DNA of 64,000 bases from NCBI RefSeq assembly GCF_002964575.1, contig NZ_POQQ01000002.1, forward strand, positions 1 through 64,000. Direction: 5' to 3'. The notes beneath the pieces are model-generated. The model saw nothing but the letters and a program-made list of their open reading frames with translations, made no database searches and was not told where the DNA came from. Made by a program: the position numbers and the translations under genes. Below are positions 56,825 through 64,000 of the stretch, one piece after another (within the stretch, counting starts at the first letter, position 1; each line of letters begins with the position of its first letter). The stretch is from Streptococcus suis (GTDB lineage Bacteria > Bacillota > Bacilli > Lactobacillales > Streptococcaceae).

Positions 56825-56847
56825 AAAGAGGCTTCGGCCTCTTTTTT
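56825..56847 (+). terminator. gap terminator
   Basis: AAAGAGGC-TTCG-GCCTCTTT with a stable tetraloop and T-run. Confidence 0.9.
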
Positions 56848-56963
56848 CTATTATTCGTTCTTTTTGTATTGTAGATTTGTGAAAAAACTATCTTTATACA
56901 AGAAAAAATACAGAAAATATGGTACAATGGTAGGGTAAATATAAATTAAGGAGTTCTTATCTA

Positions 56964-58163
56964 ATGGCAAAATTGACTGTTAAAGATGTAGAATTGAAAG
57001 GCAAAAAAGTTCTTGTCCGCGTGGACTTCAACGTGCCTTTGAAAGATGGCGTTATCACTAACGATAACCGTATTACAGCAGCTCTTCCAACTATCAAGTA
57101 TATTCTTGAGCAAGGTGGACGTGCAATTCTTTTCTCTCACCTTGGTCGTGTGAAAGAAGAAGCTGACAAAGAAGGTAAATCATTGGCTCCTGTAGCAGCT
57201 GACTTGGCAGCTAAATTGGGTCAAGACGTTGCTTTCATTGCAGGTGCTACTCGTGGTGCTGAATTGGAAGCAGCTATCAATGCTTTGGAAGATGGACAAG
57301 TTCTCCTTGTTGAAAACACTCGTTTCGAAGATGTTGATGGTAAGAAAGAATCTAAAAACGACGAAGAACTTGGTAAATACTGGGCTTCACTTGGTGACGG
57401 TATCTTCGTTAACGATGCATTTGGTACTGCACACCGTGCACACGCATCAAACGTTGGTATCTCAGCAAACGTAGAAAAAGCAGTAGCTGGTTTCCTTTTG
57501 GAAAACGAAATTGCATACATCCAAGAAGCTGTTGAAACTCCAGAGCGTCCATTCGTGGCAATCCTTGGTGGTTCAAAAGTATCTGATAAGATCGGTGTTA
57601 TCGAGAACCTTCTTGAAAAAGCGGACAAAGTTCTTATCGGTGGTGGTATGACTTACACATTCTACAAGGCTCAAGGTATCGAAATCGGTAACTCACTTGT
57701 AGAAGAAGATAAGCTTGATGTGGCAAAAGCACTTCTTGAAAAAGCTAACGGTAAATTGATCTTGCCAGTTGACTCAAAAGAAGCTAACGCATTTGCAGGT
57801 TATACTGAAGTTCGTGACACTGAAGGCGAAGCAGTTTCAGAAGGCTTCCTTGGTCTTGACATCGGTCCTAAGTCAATCGCTAAGTTTGACGAAGCTTTGA
57901 CTGGTGCGAAAACAGTTGTTTGGAATGGTCCTATGGGTGTATTTGAAAACCCAGACTTCCAAGCTGGTACAATCGGTGTAATGGACGCTATCGTGAAACA
58001 ACCAGGCGTGAAATCAATCATCGGTGGTGGTGACTCAGCAGCAGCTGCTATCAACCTTGGCCGTGCAGACAAGTTCTCATGGATCTCAACAGGTGGCGGT
58101 GCATCAATGGAACTCCTCGAAGGTAAAGTGCTTCCAGGACTTGCAGCACTTACTGAAAAATAG
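56964..58163 (+). CDS. pgk: phosphoglycerate kinase
   Basis: The 399-residue enzyme makes ATP from 1,3-bisphosphoglycerate. It has the signature [20 protein letters not shown], the substrate Arg region and the C-terminal GGGDSAAAA with [17 protein letters not shown]. It follows gap with its own -10 (TACAAT at 56923) and is highly expressed by codon use. Confidence 0.97.
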   Translation: MAKLTVKDVELKGKKVLVRVDFNVPLKDGVITNDNRITAALPTIKYILEQGGRAILFSHLGRVKEEADKEGKSLAPVAADLAAKLGQDVAFIAGATRGAELEAAINALEDGQVLLVENTRFEDVDGKKESKNDEELGKYWASLGDGIFVNDAFGTAHRAHASNVGISANVEKAVAGFLLENEIAYIQEAVETPERPFVAILGGSKVSDKIGVIENLLEKADKVLIGGGMTYTFYKAQGIEIGNSLVEEDKLDVAKALLEKANGKLILPVDSKEANAFAGYTEVRDTEGEAVSEGFLGLDIGPKSIAKFDEALTGAKTVVWNGPMGVFENPDFQAGTIGVMDAIVKQPGVKSIIGGGDSAAAAINLGRADKFSWISTGGGASMELLEGKVLPGLAALTEK

Positions 58164-58184
58164 GCGGTAAGTTAGCTCAAAATA

Positions 58185-58375
58185 TCTGGGAGATATGTTG
58201 AGGTTGGAAATAGAAGAAGCGAAGCTTCTGTCAAAAATGATTCCGTAGCTTGTCACTTTGTTTTTATTGGGTGACAACTTCAAATAGTCCACTGGACTAT
58301 TTGAACCCCACAAGGCTGAATAGGTTGGTCACAAGCGTAGCAAAGTGAACTGCCATTCAGCTACTGCGTATGAAC
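58185..58375. repeat. palindrome-rich dispersed-repeat-like segment after pgk
   Basis: It contains a perfect 12-pair palindrome TTCAAATAGTCC-ACT-GGACTATTTGAA (58279-58305), AGAAGC/GCTTCT, GCTGAAT/ATTCAGC and a distant TCACTTTG/CAAAGTGA pair. No gene is present. Confidence 0.6.
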
Positions 58376-58380
58376 GACGA

Positions 58381-58407
58381 AAAGAGTTGGGATACCAACT
58401 CTTTTCT
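58381..58407 (+). terminator. terminator after pgk
   Basis: AAAAGAGTTGG/CCAACTCTTTT with a four-base loop, about 218 bases after the pgk stop. Confidence 0.82.
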
Positions 58408-58461
58408 GCATTTCTTGGGGTCATGAGTTCATTTTCAATAAAATCATGTTAGAATAGTAGT

Positions 58462-58977
58462 ATGTTTGAAAAATATAAGTTTGACCCCCGAAAATTTAGA
58501 TTAGGAATGCGGACCTTTAAATCAGGTCTAGCTGTTTTCTTGGTTATCGTACTCTTTGGTCACATGGGCTGGCAAGGCATTCAAATTGCTGCCTTGACGA
58601 CTGTCTTTAGCCTGCGTGAAGATTTTGATCAGAGTGTCCATTTTGGAACCTCACGCATTTTAGGTAATTCTATAGGTGGTTTCTATGCTCTGCTTTTCTT
58701 TTTATTGGATAGGTTGTTTTCTGATCAGTTTTGGGTGACTGCTGTCTTTGTCCCTGTCTTTGTCATGCTGACTATTATGACCAATGTAGCTATGAATAAC
58801 AAGGCTGGCATTATTGGTGCGGTTTCTGCCTTGCTCATTATCTCCTTGTCCATTCCAGCAGGGGACACTATTCAGTATGTTTTTGTACGTGTTTTTGAAA
58901 CCTTTATTGGCGTGTTTATTGCTATTTTGGTCAATTATGATGTCAATTTGATAAAAAAACGTTTTCAGAGAAAATGA
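58462..58977 (+). CDS. FUSC/aromatic acid exporter-like membrane protein
   Basis: The 171-residue protein has an amphipathic start and four to six hydrophobic stretches in the pattern of the FUSC/DUF939 family (RTFKSGLAVFLVI, FSLREDFDQSV, TSRILGNSIGG). It lacks the soluble C-terminal half of larger members. Transport of an aromatic or other organic acid is possible but unproven. Its stop codon touches the GlnR operator of the next operon. Confidence 0.8.
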   Translation: MFEKYKFDPRKFRLGMRTFKSGLAVFLVIVLFGHMGWQGIQIAALTTVFSLREDFDQSVHFGTSRILGNSIGGFYALLFFLLDRLFSDQFWVTAVFVPVFVMLTIMTNVAMNNKAGIIGAVSALLIISLSIPAGDTIQYVFVRVFETFIGVFIAILVNYDVNLIKKRFQRK

Positions 58978-59030
58978 TGTCATAAAATCTAACATTTCCT
59001 ATTGACCCCCTCAAAATATTCTCCTATAAT
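58978..59030 (+). promoter_or_regulatory. glnRA promoter with GlnR operator
   Basis: TGTCA-N7-TAACA at 58978-58994 matches the GlnR site TGTNAN7TNACA. TTGACC (59002-59007) and TATAAT (59025-59030) follow with a 17-base spacer. The operator lies just upstream of the -35, giving feedback on glnRA. Confidence 0.9.
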
Positions 59031-59052
59031 AGTGAGCAGAAAGGAGTTCATT

Positions 59053-59424
59053 ATGAGAGAAAAAGAGTTCCGTCGTTCCTTGGCCATTTTTCCGATTGGC
59101 AGTGTTATGAAATTGACTGACCTAACGGCTCGTCAGATTCGTTACTATGAAGATCAGGGTTTGATAAAACCTGATCGTAATGAGGGCAATCGACGCTTGT
59201 ATTCTCTAAATGATATGGATTTACTTCTTGAAATCAAGGATTTTTTGGATGAAGGTTTAAATATTGCGGCTATTAAGAAGGAATATGCAAATCGTGAAGC
59301 CAAAGCTAAGGTTCAAAAACAGCAAAAGACCTTGACTGATGAAGATGTCCGTCGTATCCTACATGATGAATTCAGTCGTCAGGGACGCTTTTCAAGTCCT
59401 AGTTCCATTTTCCGTTCATCGTAA
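59053..59424 (+). CDS. glnR: GlnR, nitrogen-responsive MerR-family repressor
   Basis: The 123-residue regulator has a MerR winged helix (MKLTDLTARQIRYYEDQGLI) and an extended C-terminal tail through which feedback-inhibited glutamine synthetase activates it. It represses glnRA and other nitrogen genes when glutamine is plentiful. The ATG at 59053 follows AAAGGAG. glnA starts 27 bases downstream. Confidence 0.95.
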   Translation: MREKEFRRSLAIFPIGSVMKLTDLTARQIRYYEDQGLIKPDRNEGNRRLYSLNDMDLLLEIKDFLDEGLNIAAIKKEYANREAKAKVQKQQKTLTDEDVRRILHDEFSRQGRFSSPSSIFRSS

Positions 59425-59450
59425 TCATTTTTTAAAAGAGGAGAAAAATA

Positions 59451-60797
59451 ATGGCAATCACAGTGGCAGATATCAAACGTGATATTAAAGAGAAAAACGT
59501 GACCTTCCTACGTCTCATGTTTACAGATATCATGGGAGTGATGAAAAACGTAGAAATTCCAGCAACTGATGAGCAGGTTGATAAGGTATTATCAAATAAA
59601 GTAATGTTTGATGGTTCATCAATCGAAGGTTTTGTTCGTATCAATGAATCAGATATGTACCTATATCCAGATTTGAATACATGGACAATCTTTCCTTGGG
59701 GTGATGAGAATGGTTCAGTAGCAGGCTTGATTTGTGATGTCTATACAACAACAGGCGAGCCGTTTGCAGGTGACCCTCGTGGAAACTTGAAGAAAGCTCT
59801 TCGTCACATGGAAGAACTTGGATTTTCTTCTTTCAATTTGGGTCCAGAACCAGAATTCTTCCTCTTCAAAATGGATGAATTTGGCAATCCAACACTTGAA
59901 GTAAACGATAAGGGTGGTTACTTTGATCTTGCGCCAACGGACTTGGCAGACAATACTCGTCGTGAAATCGTTAATGTCTTGACGCAAATGGGCTTTGAAG
60001 TAGAGGCAAGCCACCATGAATGTGCTGTTGGTCAGCATGAGATTGACTTCAAATACGATGATGTTTTGAGTGCTTGTGACAAGATTCAGCTCTTCAAGTT
60101 GGTTGTTAAAACCATTGCACGCAAACACGGTATGTATGCAACCTTTATGGCTAAGCCAAAATATGGTATCGCTGGTTCAGGTATGCACTGTAACATGTCA
60201 CTCTTTGACAAGGATGGCAACAATGCCTTCTTTGATCCAGAAGATCCTCGTGGTATGCAATTGTCAGAAACAGCCTATCACTTCTTGGGTGGTTTGATCA
60301 AGCACGCTTATAACTATACTGCTATTACAAACCCAACTGTAAACTCCTACAAGCGTTTGGTTCCAGGTTTTGAAGCTCCTGTTTACATCGCTTGGGCAGG
60401 TAAAAACCGTTCTCCATTGGTTCGCGTTCCAGCTTCTCGTGGTATGGGAACTCGTTTGGAATTGCGCTCAGTTGACCCAACTGCTAACCCATATTTAGCA
60501 ATGGCTGTGCTTTTAGAAGTAGGTCTAGAGGGTGTTGAAAACAAGATTGAGGCACCAGCACCTGTTGAAACAAATATCTATGCAATGTCTGATGAGGAAC
60601 GCCGTGAAGCTGGTATTACAGACCTACCATCAACTCTTCACAATGCTTTGAAGGCTCTTCGTAAAGATGAAGTCGTTCGTGCAGCCCTGGGCGAACACAT
60701 CTACACTAACTTTGTAGAAGCTAAGAAAATCGAGTGGGCAAGCTACGCAACCTACGTTTCTCAATGGGAAATCGACAACTATTTGGATATGTATTAA
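59451..60797 (+). CDS. glnA: glutamine synthetase type I-alpha
   Basis: The 448-residue enzyme makes glutamine from glutamate, ammonia and ATP. Motifs are [10 protein letters not shown], the glutamate/metal site [31 protein letters not shown] and [17 protein letters not shown]. No adenylylation Tyr segment of the beta type is present, as expected. It forms the dodecamer that signals to GlnR. Confidence 0.97.
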   Translation: MAITVADIKRDIKEKNVTFLRLMFTDIMGVMKNVEIPATDEQVDKVLSNKVMFDGSSIEGFVRINESDMYLYPDLNTWTIFPWGDENGSVAGLICDVYTTTGEPFAGDPRGNLKKALRHMEELGFSSFNLGPEPEFFLFKMDEFGNPTLEVNDKGGYFDLAPTDLADNTRREIVNVLTQMGFEVEASHHECAVGQHEIDFKYDDVLSACDKIQLFKLVVKTIARKHGMYATFMAKPKYGIAGSGMHCNMSLFDKDGNNAFFDPEDPRGMQLSETAYHFLGGLIKHAYNYTAITNPTVNSYKRLVPGFEAPVYIAWAGKNRSPLVRVPASRGMGTRLELRSVDPTANPYLAMAVLLEVGLEGVENKIEAPAPVETNIYAMSDEERREAGITDLPSTLHNALKALRKDEVVRAALGEHIYTNFVEAKKIEWASYATYVSQWEIDNYLDMY

Positions 60798-60799
60798 AC

Positions 60800-60821
60800 A
60801 AAGGACCCCGACGGGTCCTTT
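60800..60821 (+). terminator. glnRA terminator
   Basis: AAAGGACCC-CGAC-GGGTCCTTT three bases after the glnA stop; an identical hairpin recurs at 60953-60971. Confidence 0.9.
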
Positions 60822-60822
60822 G

Positions 60823-61020
60823 TTCACGAGCTTTAGAAATTAGAGAGCGAGTAATGGCTCCTGGACCATTTTTTCACGAGCCGAGAAACTGGAAAGCGAG
60901 TAATGGGACTTGGACCATTTTTTCATGAGCCTAGAAATTAGAGAGCGAATTAGGACCCCGACGGGTCCTTTGTTCACGAGCTTAGAAACTAGAAAGCGAG
61001 TAATGGTCCAGTGGAGTGAA
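60823..61020 (+). repeat. four tandem copies of a ~50-bp terminator-bearing unit
   Basis: Units begin at 60823, 60873, 60922 and 60973 with TTCACGAG or TTCATGAG, then a variable TAGAAAnTAGAnAGCGA block. Units 1 and 2 end in AATGG-N8-CCATTTTTT mini-hairpins, unit 3 in the full glnA-type terminator and unit 4 in a GTCCAGTGG sequence. From 61021 a palindrome GAAACAGTCT/AGACTGTTTC follows. No gene is present up to 61137. Confidence 0.8.
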
Positions 61021-61137
61021 ACAGTCTGGGAAGAGACTGTTTCAGCCTGAGTCAGTGTGTTGAAGGGTGAAGGAGTTTTTATAAGTTTGAAAAAGACTAA
61101 ACTTACCTAGATATAAATAATTTTGGAGGCAATGGAG

Positions 61138-61530
61138 ATGGATGAATTTGTAAGAACAGTATTTGATGAACAATATAGGGCGGTTTTTGGAGAAGGTCAA
61201 GACCTTATTTCTAGTCAGCAGGAAATTGTTTTGGTAGAGGAGGAAGCAGGTCAATTAGTAGCTGTCTTGCAGGCCCAGCAGACCTTGGAAACGATTCATG
61301 TAAAGGCTTTGGTGGTTGTCAGACACAAGCAAGGTCAAGGATTGGGGAGGCGTTTGCTGATTCGTTTGGAAAATGAAGCTAGACAAAATGGAGTAAAGAG
61401 TATCACACTGTCAACTAAGTCCTATCAGGCTAAGGATTTTTATCTGAAGGCTGGATATTCTATTTATGCTCATCTAACAGATGTGCCGAAAAAAGGAATT
61501 TCCAAATATCATTTTATCAAGTGGTTGTAA
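61138..61530 (+). CDS. GNAT-family N-acetyltransferase
   Basis: The 130-residue protein has the GNAT core: beta strands 4-5 with VKALVVVRHKQGQGLGRRLL, where QGQGLG is the acetyl-CoA pyrophosphate loop, and the later SITLSTKSYQAKDFYLKAGY block. The acceptor is unknown. I choose the ATG at 61138, eight bases after GGAGG, over earlier TTG and ATG codons inside or next to that site. It stands alone between repeats and a terminator. Confidence 0.82.
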   Translation: MDEFVRTVFDEQYRAVFGEGQDLISSQQEIVLVEEEAGQLVAVLQAQQTLETIHVKALVVVRHKQGQGLGRRLLIRLENEARQNGVKSITLSTKSYQAKDFYLKAGYSIYAHLTDVPKKGISKYHFIKWL

Positions 61531-61553
61531 GGTATTCCTATTGGAAAACAAGT

Positions 61554-61585
61554 GAAGCCTCGGCAGTTGCCGAGGCTTCTTTCTT
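61554..61585. terminator. terminator between converging GNAT and RNase J genes
   Basis: Eleven-pair stem GAAGCCTCGGC/GCCGAGGCTTC with a four-base loop; the T-run is better for the plus strand. Confidence 0.85.
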
Positions 61586-63263
61586 AGTGATCAGGCGTTA
61601 AAATCATTGGGATGATGATTGGCTCACGCTCTGTTTTTTCGTATAGGAATGGTCGTAGGGCATTGACGATGGCGCCGTTGACCGTTTGGATATTGGCATC
61701 TTTATTACGCATGGCGATGCGGATAGCGTTGAAGAGAACGCGTTGACTTTCGCGAATTAAGTCACCAGATTCGCGCATGTAGATGAAGCCTCGGCTGAGG
61801 ATATCTGGTCCTGCCAGAATCATCTTGGACTTGAAGTCAACGGTTGCGACAGCAAGGACAACGCCGTCTTCTGAGAGGTCACGGCGGTCTTTGAGGACAG
61901 CTGCACCGATTTCACCAATACGGTTTCCATCCACGTAGATATCTTGGGCGTTGAACTTGCCGGCCAATCGTGCAGAATCCTTGGTCAGGGCTAGGACATC
62001 ACCGTTTTCCATGATAAAGATGTTGTCTTTTGGTACACCTGTATCCACTGCTAGACTGGCATGGATTTTTTGCATACGGTATTCGCCATGAACAGGCATG
62101 AAGTATTTTGGCTTGATCAGGCGGAGCATGAGTTTTTGTTCTTGCTGGCCACCGTGTCCAGAGGTATGGATATTGTTGATCTTGCCGTGAATAACATCGA
62201 CACCGGCTTCAATCAAGATATTGATGAGCTTGTTAACACCTGTGGTATTTCCCGGAATAGGACTGGACGAGAAAATTACCGTGTCGCCCGGCTGGAGTTG
62301 CACCTGACGGTGAGTACCGTGGGCAATGCGAGATAGGGCAGCCATCGGCTCACCCTGGCTACCTGTACAGAGAATCATGATCTCGCTGGCAGGATATTCT
62401 TTGATCTCGTTTGGTTCGATAAAGGTGTCTTTTGGAACCTTGATGTAGCCGAGCTCGATACCATTGACGATGGCCTTCTCCATAGAACGTCCAAAGACAG
62501 CAATTTTGCGTCCTGTCTTGACTGCGGCATCTGCTGCTTGTTGCAGACGGAAGATGTTGGAGGCAAAGGAAGCAAAGATGATGCGTCCGTGGATGCCTTC
62601 AATCAATTTCATGATGGATTGACCGACCACTTTTTCCGAGTTGGTAAAGGTTGGAACTTCGGCGTTGGTAGAGTCGGAGAGGAGGCAGAGAACGCCTTCT
62701 TCACCGAGAGCAGCCATGCGGTGCAAGTCTGCGGGCTCGCCAACTGGAGTGAAGTCGAACTTGAAGTCACCGGTACAGACGATTTTTCCTTGAGGGGTAT
62801 CAACGACGATACCGAGTGGCTCTGGAATGGAGTGGGTGGTGCGGAAGAAACTGACCTTAAGGTGCTTGAAGGTCAACTCAGTCTTGTGGTTGATTTCATG
62901 CAAAGTCGCATCACGGAGTAGTCCGTGCTCTTCCAATTTGCCTCGAATGAGGGCGAGAGCTAAAGGTCCAGCATAGATTGGGACATTGGCTTGCTTGAGC
63001 AAGAAGGGAATGCCTCCGATGTGGTCTTCGTGCCCGTGGGTAATGACCAGACCTTTAACACGGTCTAGGTTTTCAACGATGTAGGAGTAGTCTGGGATAA
63101 CGTAGTCGATACCCAATAGGTCATCTTCTGGGAACTTGATACCGGCATCGACGATGAGAATTTCATCCTTATACTCGATACCGTAGGTATTTTTCCCGAT
63201 TTCTCCCAAACCACCGATGGCGAAAACGCCAACTTCATGAGGTTTTAGATTGACTGATGACAT
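61584..63263 (-). CDS. rnjA: ribonuclease J1
   Basis: The 559-residue metallo-beta-lactamase-fold nuclease acts as 5' exonuclease and endonuclease in mRNA decay and rRNA maturation. The metal motif is [10 protein letters not shown], followed by the beta-CASP part ([49 protein letters not shown]). The opening [15 protein letters not shown] is typical of J1. It lies three bases behind rpoY, an arrangement common in Firmicutes, so both are likely made from one mRNA. Confidence 0.94.
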   Translation of the reverse strand: MSSVNLKPHEVGVFAIGGLGEIGKNTYGIEYKDEILIVDAGIKFPEDDLLGIDYVIPDYSYIVENLDRVKGLVITHGHEDHIGGIPFLLKQANVPIYAGPLALALIRGKLEEHGLLRDATLHEINHKTELTFKHLKVSFFRTTHSIPEPLGIVVDTPQGKIVCTGDFKFDFTPVGEPADLHRMAALGEEGVLCLLSDSTNAEVPTFTNSEKVVGQSIMKLIEGIHGRIIFASFASNIFRLQQAADAAVKTGRKIAVFGRSMEKAIVNGIELGYIKVPKDTFIEPNEIKEYPASEIMILCTGSQGEPMAALSRIAHGTHRQVQLQPGDTVIFSSSPIPGNTTGVNKLINILIEAGVDVIHGKINNIHTSGHGGQQEQKLMLRLIKPKYFMPVHGEYRMQKIHASLAVDTGVPKDNIFIMENGDVLALTKDSARLAGKFNAQDIYVDGNRIGEIGAAVLKDRRDLSEDGVVLAVATVDFKSKMILAGPDILSRGFIYMRESGDLIRESQRVLFNAIRIAMRNKDANIQTVNGAIVNALRPFLYEKTEREPIIIPMILTPDH

Positions 63264-63266
63264 GGA

Positions 63267-63497
63267 TTAAAACTCCGTAATTTTGAAATCTGCGTGCTCT
63301 TTCTCGTATTCAAGATGATTGTCTGATAAGAGGTCGATAAATTCGATGTTGTATTCAGGGCGGTTGGTTTCCACTAATTCACGCGCGATAATACGACCTT
63401 CCAATTCTGATGCAGCATCGATGTCTAGATAAAGAGCACGTGTTTGCTCGCGACGTGGGCTAATTTTTGATTCTTGATAGAATACTTTATAAATCAT
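63267..63497 (-). CDS. rpoY: RpoY, RNA polymerase epsilon subunit
   Basis: The 76-residue protein (formerly DUF1447) is a small RNA polymerase subunit of Firmicutes. It begins [21 protein letters not shown] chose the ATG at 63497; an upstream extension of 11 residues has no family match. The nearest ribosome site (AAAGGA) is about a dozen bases away, so initiation may be weak. It precedes rnjA by three bases. Confidence 0.9.
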   Translation of the reverse strand: MIYKVFYQESKISPRREQTRALYLDIDAASELEGRIIARELVETNRPEYNIEFIDLLSDNHLEYEKEHADFKITEF

Positions 63498-63535
63498 GTG
63501 TAGTATAGTTCCTTTCTTTTTGACTGGCAACTATG

Positions 63536-63562
63536 AAAAAAGCCCCAAACAGTTGGGGCTGT
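63536..63562 (-). terminator. terminator-like hairpin in the rpoY-rnjA leader
   Basis: On the minus strand CAGCCCCAA-CTGT-TTGGGGC-TTTTTT forms a complete intrinsic terminator. It lies between the promoter at 63624 and the rpoY start with no gene upstream, so it looks like an attenuator. Downstream of it TTGCCA-N17-TATACT could be a second promoter. Confidence 0.7.
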
Positions 63563-63623
63563 CTGGTAATGCTTATTCAATTTTCTCGAGTTGTCAATTT
63601 ATTCAGTCTAAATATTACTCTTC

Positions 63624-63652
63624 ATTATACCATAAAATTTGCTGATGGTAAA
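63624..63652 (-). promoter_or_regulatory. rpoY-rnjA promoter
   Basis: On the minus strand TTTACC and TATAAT are spaced by 17 bases, about 125 bases before rpoY. Confidence 0.62.
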
Positions 63653-63727
63653 AGGGTTTGGTAGGAAAATGGAAAAGTGTCGTGATTTTCAGAAACAAAC
63701 AGTCATTTGGCAGAATAATAAGCAAAA

Positions 63728-63756
63728 TTGACAAAAATATATTTGGATATTATAAT
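63728..63756 (+). promoter_or_regulatory. consensus promoter of the Rgg-type gene
   Basis: TTGACA and TATAAT are exact and spaced by 17 bases, 44 bases before the start codon. Confidence 0.85.
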
Positions 63757-63799
63757 AAATGGAAGTGGAATTTTAATGCATCAAGAAAGGGGATGGGTC

Positions 63800-64000
63800 A
63801 TGGGTACAGTACCACAAATGAGTTTAGGCGAATTTTACAGGGAACTCCGAAATTCTCGCTTGGTTAAGCAAAAGGATGTTGTCAGAGGAGACTTTACAGC
63901 AGCACAGTTGTCACGCTTTGAATCGGGAAAATCCATGTTGGCAGCGGATAAGTTAATCGTGGCTGTCGAGGGTATTAACATGACCATGGAGGAGTTTACC
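63800..64000 (+). CDS. Rgg/MutR-type transcriptional regulator, 3' end cut by the window
   Basis: The first 67 residues form an XRE-type helix-turn-helix in the arrangement of streptococcal Rgg regulators: LGEFYRELRNSRLVKQKDV, then AAQLSRFESGKSMLAADKL. Full proteins have about 285 residues with a helical peptide-binding domain that should follow beyond the edge. The ATG at 63800 is preceded by AAAGGGG at seven bases; an in-frame ATG at 63776 lacks such a site. The activating peptide and targets are unknown. Confidence 0.8.
   Translation, partial: MGTVPQMSLGEFYRELRNSRLVKQKDVVRGDFTAAQLSRFESGKSMLAADKLIVAVEGINMTMEEFT

Noticed and set aside
60823..61020. Regular ~50-bp repeats that might suggest a CRISPR array
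   Set aside because: Units are directly adjacent with no unique spacers and contain terminator hairpins; no cas gene is present.
63658..63867. 69-codon plus-strand frame at the right end
   Set aside because: It runs out of frame over the promoter and start of the Rgg-type gene and has no recognisable protein pattern.

Overview
The window is a stretch of a low-GC Firmicute chromosome and reads as Streptococcus, most like S. suis. The pointers are adcRCBA with a perfect AdcR operator, comG genes with ComX boxes, RpoY plus RNase J, GlnR/GlnA, and a tetrahydrofolate-riboswitch folT-folC pair. The species call is inference; the genus call is firm.

Layout. 1-1014: 3' part of a 5S rRNA and ten tRNA genes, the tail of an rRNA operon. 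1021-1821: an ISL3-family relic with an IS200/IS605 relic nested in it. 1848-5421: zinc uptake operon adcRCBA. 5424-6425: copper regulator copY and chaperone copZ, with a hairpin-rich repeat where copA would be expected. 6424-8114 (minus): HIT protein and tyrS. 8246-10631: class A PBP. 10660-18764: rpoB-rpoC behind a long leader carrying hairpins and three tandem repeat units. 18874-20220: DUF1033 protein and LD-carboxypeptidase. 20279-24166: competence pseudopilus operon comGA-GG.

24192-39706 is accessory. It lies between comGG and the methyltransferase gene (comYH) that follows comGG directly in related streptococci. It holds three exported proteins, each with three copies of one aromatic-rich repeat (DUF5648-like) joined to different modules: Bsp repeats plus GH25 lysozyme, a lectin-like domain, or a long coiled coil. 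Between them lies a glycan export cluster: ABC permease and ATPase, GT2, RgpF-like protein, GT-C-like membrane protein and LtaS-like phosphotransferase. An Rpn nuclease gene follows. It has a strong internal Shine-Dalgarno and start codon, and directly behind it is a duplicated copy of its C-terminal part.

39785-48281 returns to core genes: comYH, ackA, riboswitch-folT-folC, pepA, a small redox/tRNA-binding group and ssbB with a canonical ComX box. 48682-54213: CIRCE-groESL, rpsL-rpsG and fusA. 54364-58407: GDPD, gap and pgk. 58462-61585: a FUSC protein, glnR-glnA, a tandem terminator array and an acetyltransferase. 61584-63497 (minus): RNase J1 and RpoY behind a possible attenuator. The right edge cuts an Rgg-type regulator.

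The best candidate for an undescribed system is the comG-interrupting locus. The repeat triplets may be non-covalent anchors to the glycan made next door; this is inference. The second is the Rpn gene with both an internal and a stand-alone short form, resembling the RpnL/RpnS toxin-antitoxin arrangement.
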